The position numbers and the translations under genes are program-made. From an uncultured Candidatus Melainabacteria bacterium (GTDB lineage: Bacteria; Cyanobacteriota; Vampirovibrionia; Gastranaerophilales; Gastranaerophilaceae), in contig CAKVGW010000018.1 in NCBI GenBank assembly GCA_934747325.1, positions 1 through 30,627 on the forward strand: a DNA stretch of 30,627 nucleotides. Reading direction: 5' to 3'. Under the pieces are notes generated by a model. That model searched no databases, was not told where the DNA came from, and saw only the letters and a list, made by a program, of their open reading frames with translations. This document shows, piece after piece, positions 17,499 through 24,900 of the stretch; position 1 is the first letter of the stretch, and each line of letters opens with the position of its first letter.

Positions 17499-17855
17499 AC
17501 CCTCCCTTGGGGAAAAATGCTAAAGGCGAGCACTACTGTCCGAGATAAATTTATCTATAATTTACAAAAAGTAGTTAAGTCAAGGCTTTTTAATAAAATT
17601 TGTACTGTATAGACTAAAAATAATAGTTAATAAAAAGCTGGATTGCTTCAGGCTAATCGCCTTCGCAATGACGTGGCGTGAGACTACCGGTTGGGCGTCA
17701 TTGTGAGGTGCGATTTTTACGCTTCACTTCCATACTTGTAGTTTTAACTACCAACTTGGAAGTGTATTGTAAAACGAAACAATCCAGCCTTTTAATAACT
17801 TTTTTTATTTTATTAAAATTATTTCGGACAGTAGTGCGAAGGTGGGAGAGGGTGT
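17499..17855. repeat. Nested inverted-repeat (MITE/foldback-like) element in a 571-nt noncoding gap
   Basis: The gap 17357-17927 holds no convincing gene. Its core is bounded by 23-bp inverted arms, 17530-17552 and 17815-17837, matching at 21 of 23 positions around GCACTACTGTCCG. Inside lies a second pair of 24-bp arms, 17626-17649 and 17776-17799, around AAGCTGGATTGCTTC. The middle holds further dyads: GCAATGACG with CGTCATTG, and CACTTCCA with TGGAAGTG. Outside the 23-bp arms, ACCCTCCC on the left and GGGAGAGGGT on the right extend the symmetry. No transposase is encoded and no clear target duplication is seen. It may be a non-autonomous element or a large structured transcript. Confidence 0.7.
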
Positions 17856-17871
17856 TATTAATTTTTACATC

Positions 17872-17900
17872 TTGAAAAAATGTATAAATCTTGGTATGAT
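17872..17900 (+). promoter_or_regulatory. Sigma-70-type promoter of the sigma-factor gene
   Basis: TTGAAA (17872-17877) and TATGAT (17895-17900) are separated by exactly 17 nt and lie 27 nt before the ATG at 17928. It begins just outside the right arm of the inverted-repeat element. Confidence 0.65.
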
Positions 17901-17927
17901 ATTCTTAGGTTAGTTTAATAAGAGAAG

Positions 17928-18623
17928 ATGGAAAATAACACTTTAATCAAACAATACCTTGGTATTGTTCAAAAAATAGCAAGAGTAGAGCATAGGCGTA
18001 TACCTAACCATATGATAGAGTATGAAGAATTGGTTAGTATAGGCATAATAGCCATTCAAACTTTGATTAAAGGCAAAACGGAAGAACAACTTGCTCATTA
18101 TAACGAAGCGTACATTGGTACTGCTGTAAAATGGGCAATAAGAAATGAATTACGTCACCGTTATAAATGGTATACAATGAAGCATAAAAAAGAAGAAGGG
18201 GACGAAGATAGTTATGTTTCTGATGCAGTTACCGAAAACGGTGAAGACAGTTCTGAAGATATGGGATTCAGTATATCTCCGACAAAAGTTCGTGAAGCAG
18301 TTTATGAAACAATTCTTTCTATTGATGGTTTGGCGGCTGCAGCAACTGATAATGCTTCTCCTTTTGATTTTATTAAGGACCCGTCTGCATTGCCTGATGA
18401 GCAAGCAGAAATTGTTGAAATGAGCAAACTTATTAAACAAGCCATAGCAAAATTACCTCAAAAAGAACGTACAGTAGTTGAATATCGTTTTTATAGAAAT
18501 ATGCAGGCAAAAGATATTGCAACTATGGTAGGGCTTTCGCCGTCAAGAATTACAAGAATTGTACAATTTTCTTTAAACCAAATCAGGGAATATTTAAAGA
18601 GCCGCGGTCGAGTAGATTATTAA
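17928..18623 (+). CDS. FliA-like sigma-70-family RNA polymerase sigma factor
   Basis: A 231-residue alternative sigma factor. Region 2 occupies about residues 1-85 (LIKQYLGIVQKIARV, then YEELVSIGIIAIQTLI), and region 4 spans about 170-225 with LPQKERTVVEYRFY and the helix-turn-helix AKDIATMVGLSPSRITRIVQ. The middle is an acidic linker (about 90-150) weakly like region 3. There is no region 1.1, and the length fits the FliA/SigB/SigF group. FliA-type factors direct flagellar or stress regulons; the EscU/FlhB homologue just upstream makes a motility or export regulon plausible. The ribosome-binding site is weak. The gene overlaps the convergent dehydrogenase by 4 nt. Confidence 0.82.
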   Translation: MENNTLIKQYLGIVQKIARVEHRRIPNHMIEYEELVSIGIIAIQTLIKGKTEEQLAHYNEAYIGTAVKWAIRNELRHRYKWYTMKHKKEEGDEDSYVSDAVTENGEDSSEDMGFSISPTKVREAVYETILSIDGLAAAATDNASPFDFIKDPSALPDEQAEIVEMSKLIKQAIAKLPQKERTVVEYRFYRNMQAKDIATMVGLSPSRITRIVQFSLNQIREYLKSRGRVDY

Positions 18624-19630
18624 CAAACGCGATTTGTATTTACTCCTTTAATATAATCTCTTATATTGTTAAAAGTTTTTGTTAAAAGGTAATTTACAGA
18701 GTCATGTGTATTATAGGCTATATGTGGTGTAATTATTACATTATCCATATTGAATAATTTTTGTGTAACGAGCGCTGTTTCCACGCAATGTGATTCGGAG
18801 TCTTTTATTACATTGCTGAGTTCTCCCGGATGCGTACTTAAAAATTCGCATTCTAAAGCATCGAGTGCAGCTGCTTTAACTTTGCCTGTAATTAAATTAT
18901 CATAAAGTGCTTTAATATCAAGAAGTTCCCCTCTTGCAGTGTTAACAAATACAACACCGTCTTTCATTTTTTCAAACTCTTCTTTTCCGATTAAATGGTA
19001 GTTATCACCTGTATACAATAAGTGTAAAGAAATAACATCGGCTTCCCTCAATAATTCATCTAAACTTACAAAATCGCAAAAACTATCTAATTCAGGATTC
19101 TGCATGTATGAGTGAATCAAAACTTTCATCCCTAAAAAGTTTGCAATTTTTGCAACAGCACTTCCTATTTGTCCGCAACCGACAATTCCAAGTGTCAAAT
19201 TGTTGAGCTTTTTCCCTTCATAGTGTTTGTAATTTATTTTATGCGACTTCATGTCTAAAATCGCCGGTAACATGTTCCTTACAAGAACAATAATCAACGC
19301 TATTGCATACTGAGCAACAGCTTCTTCTCCGTATTGTTCAACATTAAGTACCGCAATATTGTGTTCTATGCAGTAATCTAAATCAATATGCCCATATCCG
19401 TAAGAGCGTGTTGCAATAATTCTTAGATTTTTGAACTGTTTAAGAACTTTATCTGTTAAATTAGAACTTCTAAATACACTAATAATATCTGTTTCGTTTT
19501 TTTGTTCTTCGCTTAGGTTGAAATCAGCATTCAGAGGTTCACGTATAAAAGACAAATCAAAGTCTACAAGTTCATTATTTTGAAAAAATTCTTTTTCTGT
19601 ATCGCGAAAGTCAAACATTAACATTTTCAT
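18620..19630 (-). CDS. D-2-hydroxyacid dehydrogenase (D-lactate dehydrogenase-like)
   Basis: A 336-residue NAD-dependent cytosolic enzyme interconverting a 2-oxoacid and a D-2-hydroxyacid, most likely pyruvate and D-lactate. The Rossmann motif is GIVGCGQIGSAVA (about 148-160). Catalytic residues are R233 in NTARGE, E262 in LDALECE and H303 in TPHIAYNT, with the 29-residue Arg-to-Glu spacing of D-LDH. The stretch ATRSYGYGHIDLD also matches fermentative D-LDH. AAGGAG lies about 11 nt before the ATG. It may regenerate NAD in a fermentative cell. Vancomycin-resistance VanH is a related alternative, but no ligase gene is next to it. Confidence 0.85.
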   Translation of the reverse strand: MKMLMFDFRDTEKEFFQNNELVDFDLSFIREPLNADFNLSEEQKNETDIISVFRSSNLTDKVLKQFKNLRIIATRSYGYGHIDLDYCIEHNIAVLNVEQYGEEAVAQYAIALIIVLVRNMLPAILDMKSHKINYKHYEGKKLNNLTLGIVGCGQIGSAVAKIANFLGMKVLIHSYMQNPELDSFCDFVSLDELLREADVISLHLLYTGDNYHLIGKEEFEKMKDGVVFVNTARGELLDIKALYDNLITGKVKAAALDALECEFLSTHPGELSNVIKDSESHCVETALVTQKLFNMDNVIITPHIAYNTHDSVNYLLTKTFNNIRDYIKGVNTNRVC

Positions 19631-19711
19631 GAAATTATCTTCTCCTTAATAAAGAGTATTGTTGATAATAGTTTTTTGACTATTCGCTGAGTTGGTAATT
19701 CTGAAATACTA

Positions 19712-19740
19712 AAAGAGGATGACTTTTCAGTCACCCTCTT
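19712..19740 (-). terminator. Rho-independent terminator of the GGDEF gene
   Basis: On the minus strand AAGAGGGTGACT and AGTCATCCTCTT form a 12-bp stem with one mismatch and a GAAA tetraloop, beginning 3 nt after the stop codon of the GGDEF gene. The following T-tract is short (TTTAG). Confidence 0.65.
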
Positions 19741-19743
19741 AAA

Positions 19744-20616
19744 TTACATTTCCAAATTCATTTGAGAGAATTGAATGATTTTATTTTTACCCCTATGTTT
19801 TGCATTGTATAAAGCATGCTCTGCGTATCTGATTACAGTATTTGCATCTTCTTCAACATCCGGCATACAAGGGTATGTTGAAATACCTCCTGAAACTGTT
19901 ACCTTGTGCGGTTCTTCTTCGCCGGCAGGAATAAATTCCATCTTTTCAACTTCTCGTCTAAATCTTTCGCCAAATAAAAATGCATTGTCTTCCGATGTAT
20001 TTGGAAGTACCAATAAAAATTCTTCATCCCCGTAACGAGTTAAGATATCTTCTTTTCTTATCATTGCATTAAGTTTATTTGCAATTTTTGTTAGTAGAAT
20101 ATCGCCCCACTCGTAACCGTACATGTCGTTAACTACTTTAAAGAAATCAATGTCAAACAATAAGCAAGAAAGCTTTGTGCCATAACGTCTTGAACGAGAA
20201 ATTTCTTCTTCTAAACGTTCTTGCAAGTATTTTCTGTTATGCAAACCTGTTAAATCATCTGTTGTAGAAACTCGCTCTAATTTGTCCTTTATTGACTTTA
20301 TTTTTAATAACGCATTTACACGAACAATGAGTTCGTCAATATTTGCAGGATCTTTAATGAAGTCAAATCCTTCTGCTCTTACTGTTACATCTCTTCTTGT
20401 CGGACCAAAGAAAAGGATTGGGCAAGGAAATTTGTTTGTCATTAAAGCATCTTTAGCTAAATCAATGTTTTCTATAATCATTAAAGATGGGTTAATAACC
20501 GCATAATCCTTTATTTTATCAATAGAAACAACTCTAACCTCTGCGTCATCAATGTCCATTAACGTGGCTTGAAGTTCAGGCATAGGTTTTGTTGAATAAA
20601 TTACAATATTGCTCAT
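19744..20616 (-). CDS. Diguanylate cyclase (GGDEF) with degenerate receiver domain
   Basis: A 290-residue protein. Residues 1-105 resemble a response-regulator receiver but lack a clear phosphoacceptor Asp (the position reads SLMIIENIDL) and the Lys-Pro near its end reads KDP, so it is probably a pseudo-receiver. Residues 115-285 are a GGDEF domain that makes cyclic di-GMP: DDLTGLHNR, FDIDFFK with metal-binding Asp, and the active-site loop as RYGDEEF, so GGDEF is replaced by GDEEF (196-200). An RxxD product-inhibition site, RKED (187-190), sits exactly 5 residues before it. Activity is likely but the second Gly is missing. AGAGGA precedes the ATG. Confidence 0.85.
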   Translation of the reverse strand: MSNIVIYSTKPMPELQATLMDIDDAEVRVVSIDKIKDYAVINPSLMIIENIDLAKDALMTNKFPCPILFFGPTRRDVTVRAEGFDFIKDPANIDELIVRVNALLKIKSIKDKLERVSTTDDLTGLHNRKYLQERLEEEISRSRRYGTKLSCLLFDIDFFKVVNDMYGYEWGDILLTKIANKLNAMIRKEDILTRYGDEEFLLVLPNTSEDNAFLFGERFRREVEKMEFIPAGEEEPHKVTVSGGISTYPCMPDVEEDANTVIRYAEHALYNAKHRGKNKIIQFSQMNLEM

Positions 20617-20651
20617 AAATCTTCCTCTTATTTAATTTGCCTAACATTTTA

Positions 20652-20679
20652 ATAATACACTATTTGTAACAATTTGTAA
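20652..20679 (-). promoter_or_regulatory. Possible promoter of the GGDEF gene with ATTTGTAA direct repeat
   Basis: On the minus strand TTACAA (20674-20679) and TATTAT (20652-20657) are 16 nt apart. On the plus strand ATTTGTAA occurs at 20662-20669 and 20672-20679, one helical turn apart, overlapping this promoter. The repeat could be an operator. Confidence 0.4.
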
Positions 20680-20726
20680 ATCTTTTAGAATTTAACGATT
20701 TTCTAAAGTTTAGTTTATAAACAAAG

Positions 20727-20753
20727 AAAAGAGCCACTAGATTGGCTCTTTTT
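20727..20753 (-). terminator. Rho-independent terminator downstream of tRNA-Arg
   Basis: AAAAGAGCC (20727-20735) pairs with GGCTCTTTT (20744-20752) around an 8-nt loop. On the minus strand it follows the tRNA by about 11 nt and ends in a T-tract. It is symmetric and could work in either direction. Confidence 0.7.
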
Positions 20754-20763
20754 ACAAAAAAAA

Positions 20764-20837
20764 TACGCCTGCCGCGATTCGAACGCGGGACCCTCTGCTT
20801 AGAAGGCAGATGCTCTATCCAGCTGAGCTACAGACGC
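20764..20837 (-). tRNA. tRNA-Arg (anticodon TCT)
   Basis: A complete cloverleaf on the minus strand: acceptor arm GCGTCTG with CAGGCGT, D-arm from GCTCAGCTGGATAGAGC, anticodon stem TCTGC/GCAGA with loop CTTCTAA giving anticodon TCT (reads AGA), and T-arm CCGCG-TTCGAAT-CGCGG. The discriminator base is A and the CCA end is not encoded, so it must be added by the nucleotidyltransferase. The first acceptor pair is a G-U. Confidence 0.95.
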
Positions 20838-20941
20838 ATAAATTTTTATTCAGTTTGTATAAATAGAATATCACATCAAACTTTTTTTGCAAGACTTTTA
20901 TTTTGAGAAATTTTTATCCCTTTTTTTAGGTGCGTAATTGC

Positions 20942-20970
20942 TTTACATTTCTTAAAAAACATGCTATTTT
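20942..20970 (+). promoter_or_regulatory. Extended -10 promoter of the Maf-type gene
   Basis: TTTACA (20942-20947), a 17-nt spacer ending in TGC, and TATTTT (20965-20970) fit an extended -10 sigma-70 promoter about 55 nt upstream of the ATG at 21026. Confidence 0.5.
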
Positions 20971-21025
20971 TAAATAAAAAAGCCCTTTATCGGTCTATTT
21001 TTACATAATTTTAAAAGGATTTGAA

Positions 21026-22702
21026 ATGTTTAATAAGAATTTGTTGTTTTTTAATAATGAAGAGCTAAAAGAGAGATTAAAAAGATTTTCACTTGATGAT
21101 ACTAAAAAAAATTTGTCATATTGCATGACACCATCAAATGATTATTTATTAATGAAGGACGAAGTTCCGATTGACGATGTTAATAATCCTCGTGAAGCTG
21201 TTAAACAAATGCTCAAATCTACTATTAAAAGTGAAATGGGCAAAAACGATATTATTATCACTTTCGGTATTGGTTTAGGCTATCTTTTGGATGAAGTTTT
21301 TAATACATATCCAAGCAGAATTTATGTATACGAACCTGACACGATGCTTTTGCATTTTGTTTTGAACAACGTTGATATTTCTGAACATCTTGCAAGTGGT
21401 CGAGTTTATATAACAGATAATTTAAAAGATTTGTTAAACAAATTGAGTGCAACCTATATTAATAAGGACAAAGTAGAAATAGTTTATTTGAAAAACTACG
21501 CACTTGTAAGAAGTAAAGAGCTTTTGGAACTTACTCAAAAAGTTTACGAAACATGCAAAACTAAGATGGTTGACGTAAACACAATTGCAAGATTTTCTAA
21601 AAAATGGTTGCTTAATACATTGAGAAATATTAGTACGGTAAATAATTCCTCTATTTCATTACTTTCTGATTTAGAAAATAAATTTATCGGACAAACCGCT
21701 TTAATAGTTGCTGCAGGCCCATCATTAAATGAAAATATTGAAAAAATCAAAGCAAATAGAGATAAATTTGTTATTTTTGCAGTAAATAAAGTTTTAAGAA
21801 CATTAGAAGCTAATGGTATAACTCCTGATTTTGCGGTTTGTTTAGACGCTAGTGCAATCAGTGCAACTTATACAGGTTTAGAAGATTATTGTGCAAAAAT
21901 TAATTGTATAAGTGACTTAAAATCTGATGCTGCAATTTTGTTATCATCATTCAAAAAACATTTTTTAACATTTTCTGAAACAGATTTTATTGTTAAAAAA
22001 CTAATTAACTTTAATAAAAGTTTTAAGACATACGAATTGGGCGGTTCTGCTACAACAATGGCACTCGTTCTTGCGTCAAAACTAGGTTTTAGCAAAATTG
22101 TTTTTGCTGGATTAGATTTAGCATTCAAAAATGATATTATGTACTCAACAGGTGAAACTGTTAATAAAGCACCTAACGGTCAAATTATTACAGGTAATTC
22201 TACTAAAAATATTGTAAAAGTTAAATCGGTGACAGGTGGAATGGTAAGCACTCGTGATGATTATGCCGCGTTTATTAACCACTTTGAAACATTGATAAAG
22301 GATTTGGGCATTAAAGAAGTTTATAATACAACATCTTTTGGGGCTGCAATTGAAGGCATGAAGAATGTTGCGTTCGATGATATTCCTCTATTTTTATCAA
22401 CGACAGGCGTAAACTTAATTTTATCAGAACCTAAACCTTTTAAGATAGAAACAAAAGATTGGACTCAGGAAGAATTATTTTTGATAAATAATATCATTTC
22501 ATTGCTTTCTAAAGGTGTATTTTCACCGGCTTTAATATCTTCAATCGTAAAATCTTCTCTTGTTTATGAATATATGCAAGCAGATATAATTCAGGTTATG
22601 CAGTCAAAATTTGACCCGAATCTTGCGGAAGAATTTATTGAAAAGGCTAAAGCTGCTATAAAAGCGGTTGTTGAATATTTGCAAAAATATAGATTAATAT
22701 AA
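21026..22702 (+). CDS. Maf-type motility accessory / DUF115 glycosyltransferase-like protein
   Basis: A 558-residue protein of the motility-associated factor family (DUF115, MptE-like fold). The N-terminal domain shows DIIITFGIGLGYLLDEV and VYEPDTMLLHFVL (about 75-113). The central domain begins at QTALIVAAGPSLNENI (about 223-238) with D274 in AVCLDAS and a later GGSATTMAL segment. Maf proteins in Campylobacter and other bacteria transfer nonulosonic acids to flagellin; related copies act on other surface glycoproteins. No flagellin gene is visible here, so the acceptor is unknown. AAAAGGA precedes the ATG, and the next gene starts 14 nt after the stop. Confidence 0.8.
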   Translation: MFNKNLLFFNNEELKERLKRFSLDDTKKNLSYCMTPSNDYLLMKDEVPIDDVNNPREAVKQMLKSTIKSEMGKNDIIITFGIGLGYLLDEVFNTYPSRIYVYEPDTMLLHFVLNNVDISEHLASGRVYITDNLKDLLNKLSATYINKDKVEIVYLKNYALVRSKELLELTQKVYETCKTKMVDVNTIARFSKKWLLNTLRNISTVNNSSISLLSDLENKFIGQTALIVAAGPSLNENIEKIKANRDKFVIFAVNKVLRTLEANGITPDFAVCLDASAISATYTGLEDYCAKINCISDLKSDAAILLSSFKKHFLTFSETDFIVKKLINFNKSFKTYELGGSATTMALVLASKLGFSKIVFAGLDLAFKNDIMYSTGETVNKAPNGQIITGNSTKNIVKVKSVTGGMVSTRDDYAAFINHFETLIKDLGIKEVYNTTSFGAAIEGMKNVAFDDIPLFLSTTGVNLILSEPKPFKIETKDWTQEELFLINNIISLLSKGVFSPALISSIVKSSLVYEYMQADIIQVMQSKFDPNLAEEFIEKAKAAIKAVVEYLQKYRLI

Positions 22703-22716
22703 TATTAGGAGCGCCT

Positions 22717-23349
22717 ATGAAAAAAATCTTACTGACACTAATTTGCTTATCTCAAATTTCTGCCTGTTTTGCTGCTGATTATTTAAAAGTAACAGCAATG
22801 GAGGATTTTAGCACTGACTCTCCTAAAGAGTTCTTTAATGTTCGCTTGAGAGAAGAAGGAACGCTCGGCAAATATGAATTACCGACCAATTCCATTCTGC
22901 ATTGCCAAGTATTACAAATAGTTGACCCGAAACGCGGAAAAAGAAACGCAGTCTTTTTTGTTAAACCATTAACTTATACTCAAGGCGATGAAACATTGCA
23001 AATTCAAGAAGATATGTATGGAAAGTATACAACGGTAGTTTTGTCAAAAGAAGAAATTAAAAAATTACCTTACTGGAAAATGGTTAAAAATGGTGCTTTA
23101 ATGGTTGGCAGTTACTTTGTAAAAGGGCTTTCAATCGGCGTAGCGTTTGTAGAAGGTGTAGCTAAAAACGAGCAAGACAATCGCTTAAAATCAGGTGTTA
23201 CAAATGCTTATGAAGAATCTCCGATTTCTCTTGTGGAAAAAGGCGAGCAGTTGGATATAAAAACAGGCGATGATTTCTATTTTGTATTTAAAACAGAAGA
23301 AGACGAACAAGAACCTAATTACACTTATATTCCTGCAGAAGAAAATTAA
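22717..23349 (+). CDS. Exported hypothetical protein or lipoprotein
   Basis: A 210-residue protein beginning with a classical signal peptide: MKK, hydrophobic ILLTLICLSQI, then SACFAAD. It could be cut by signal peptidase I after Ala19 or Ala20, or processed as a lipoprotein at Cys17, since ISAC fits the lipobox. The mature part has a KGLSIGVAFVEGVA stretch that may pack against a membrane and an acidic C terminus. No known domain is recognised. AGGAG precedes the ATG, and the 14-nt gap indicates co-transcription with the Maf-type gene, so a role at the cell envelope is likely. Confidence 0.65.
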   Translation: MKKILLTLICLSQISACFAADYLKVTAMEDFSTDSPKEFFNVRLREEGTLGKYELPTNSILHCQVLQIVDPKRGKRNAVFFVKPLTYTQGDETLQIQEDMYGKYTTVVLSKEEIKKLPYWKMVKNGALMVGSYFVKGLSIGVAFVEGVAKNEQDNRLKSGVTNAYEESPISLVEKGEQLDIKTGDDFYFVFKTEEDEQEPNYTYIPAEEN

Positions 23350-23353
23350 ATAA

Positions 23354-23374
23354 TTTGTAACATTTCGTTACAAA
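23354..23374. promoter_or_regulatory. Operator-like palindrome
   Basis: TTTGTAAC (23354-23361) and GTTACAAA (23367-23374) are perfect inverted arms around a 5-nt spacer. The site lies 2 nt before the GGCAA box of the third promoter-like element, an expected place for a regulator dimer. The octamer ATTTGTAA also occurs twice upstream of the GGDEF gene. It has no T-run, so it is a poor terminator. Confidence 0.45.
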
Positions 23375-23376
23375 AA

Positions 23377-23412
23377 GGCAATTTTTGGAGAGAAAATAAC
23401 TTTATATATATA
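23377..23412 (+). promoter_or_regulatory. Promoter-like element, copy C of three (GGCAA / ACTTTATATATAT)
   Basis: GGCAATTTT starts at 23377 and AACTTTATATATATA spans 23398-23412, again with 22 nt from GGCA to ACTTT. It lies 29 nt upstream of the glycine-zipper gene at 23442. Confidence 0.6.
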
Positions 23413-23441
23413 AGGTTAGATTTATAAAGGTAGAAAAGGTT

Positions 23442-24812
23442 ATGGTATCTCCAATTAATTCACTTACGAATATGGAATATATGCTATATGGCGGAGCATC
23501 CGGCGTTAATCCTAATTGCCCAAGCTTTTTAAACGGCTATATGGCTAACCGTAACTCTTGGAATTATCAAATGCCTTTTGGTTATAATAATCAATCAATT
23601 TGGAATAACCAATACGGTCAAAATTATGATTATGGAAATGTAGGTGGGGCTTCTGCTACAACATCTAATACTCAACAAGCTTCTCAAACAGGTTTTGGCG
23701 CTTCTGCAAGAGATATGGATACACTTGGCAAATACTACTTAAAAGGTATGGAACCAAGCGAATCATTATTGGGTGCAGCAGGTGGTGGTGCAGCATTTGC
23801 ATTGGTTAATAATATGAGACTAATCACTCATCCGTTTGCTTCATTAAGCTCAGTTGCTTCTGTTGAAAAAATGTTTGCAGATGTTAAAAAAGATGGAACT
23901 ACATTAAATAAGCTTTGGAGCAAGGGTGAAACAAGCGGTTTGATGCGTGATGCTTATCATAAAATGCATAAGTTGGAAGGTGCTTCTAAATGGCGTTTTG
24001 CTCCTTTGTTCAAAAAAAGATTAGATAAAACAACTTATGATACTTTAAAAAAAGAAATGGAATTAGCTTTAAAATCAGGCAATATAGAACAAATTGCAAA
24101 AGCTACCGAAAAAATTAAAATTGCAACTGATGCTAAAACAGGCGTTTTACCTGAATTATGGGCTAAAATAACTGGCAACAAAGTTGAAACGATTGCACAA
24201 AGAACTCCATGTGGTAGTGATTTGACAAAAATTGCACGTAAAAAAGTAGCTGATGCCGGTACAAAATCTTTATCTGAAAAAATACTACAAGGTTTTAGAT
24301 CACAAGGTATCAAAGGTGGCGCATTCTTCGCAGCTATGGAATTCTTGATGGATTTCGGTAAAATTAAATCAGCATTTTCTGATGAAGCGTTGAAAAAAGA
24401 TCCGAATTCAGGTATAAAACAGCTTGGTCAAACATCTGTAAAAGCTGCAGGTTCAATAATTGGTTGGACAGTAGGTGAAGCGGTTGGTGCAGCAGCAGGT
24501 GCAAAAATCGGTGCAGCAGTAGGAACAGCATTCTGCCCTGGTTTAGGTACAGCAATCGGTGCAGTTGCAGGTTTGGTTGGCGGTTCAATCGGTACTTGGG
24601 CAATGGGTAAACTAACAAAGAAATTGGTTGGTGAAGATGTTGGCTCAAAAGTAGAAGTTGAAAAAATGAAAAAGACTGCTGAAGGTCAACAACAATTGCT
24701 TGAACTAACAATTAATCAAGCAAAAGAAGATCGGAATAATAACAAAAAACTTGATCCAAAAGTTGCTCAAGCTTTGCAAAATGTAATCAGCTCATACAAT
24801 GCAGTTGCTTAA
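23442..24812 (+). CDS. Hypothetical protein with low-complexity N terminus and C-terminal glycine zipper
   Basis: A 456-residue protein of unknown function. Residues 20-90 are rich in Asn, Gln, Tyr and Gly, a composition of disordered or self-associating segments. A short hydrophobic Gly/Ala patch lies near 108-123 (LLGAAGGGAAFALV), followed by a charged helical middle. Residues 336-388 form a long Gly/Ala-rich stretch with GxxxG-type spacing (glycine zipper), a pattern found in membrane-inserting or oligomerising proteins. There is no signal peptide. It is preceded by the promoter-like element and the palindrome at 23354, and followed by a terminator. It may share a regulon with the operon at 2293. 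Confidence 0.6.
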   Translation: MVSPINSLTNMEYMLYGGASGVNPNCPSFLNGYMANRNSWNYQMPFGYNNQSIWNNQYGQNYDYGNVGGASATTSNTQQASQTGFGASARDMDTLGKYYLKGMEPSESLLGAAGGGAAFALVNNMRLITHPFASLSSVASVEKMFADVKKDGTTLNKLWSKGETSGLMRDAYHKMHKLEGASKWRFAPLFKKRLDKTTYDTLKKEMELALKSGNIEQIAKATEKIKIATDAKTGVLPELWAKITGNKVETIAQRTPCGSDLTKIARKKVADAGTKSLSEKILQGFRSQGIKGGAFFAAMEFLMDFGKIKSAFSDEALKKDPNSGIKQLGQTSVKAAGSIIGWTVGEAVGAAAGAKIGAAVGTAFCPGLGTAIGAVAGLVGGSIGTWAMGKLTKKLVGEDVGSKVEVEKMKKTAEGQQQLLELTINQAKEDRNNNKKLDPKVAQALQNVISSYNAVA

Positions 24813-24862
24813 TAAAAAATTATTTTAATTATCTAACCTTATAAATATTTAAAAATTCATTC

Positions 24863-24897
24863 CCCTTTCGTGATAAAATCAATACGAAAGGGTTTTT
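24863..24897 (+). terminator. Rho-independent terminator abutting ilvD
   Basis: CCCTTTCGT (24863-24871) pairs perfectly with ACGAAAGGG (24884-24892) and is followed by TTTTT. It ends 3 nt before the ilvD ATG. The right arm carries AAAGGG, the only ribosome-binding site available to ilvD, and the loop holds TGATAAAAT, an extended -10-like sequence. The hairpin may therefore end the upstream transcript and also mask ilvD translation on read-through RNA. Confidence 0.65.
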
Positions 24898-24900
24898 ATT

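Noticed and set aside
17678..17875. A 65-residue plus-strand frame in the gap before the sigma-factor gene
   Set aside because: It lies inside the inverted-repeat element, crosses its arms and lacks a ribosome-binding site and homology.
23354..23374. The TTTGTAAC/GTTACAAA palindrome as a terminator of the exported-protein gene
   Set aside because: The stem is AT-rich and no T-run follows; its place beside the promoter-like element favours an operator.
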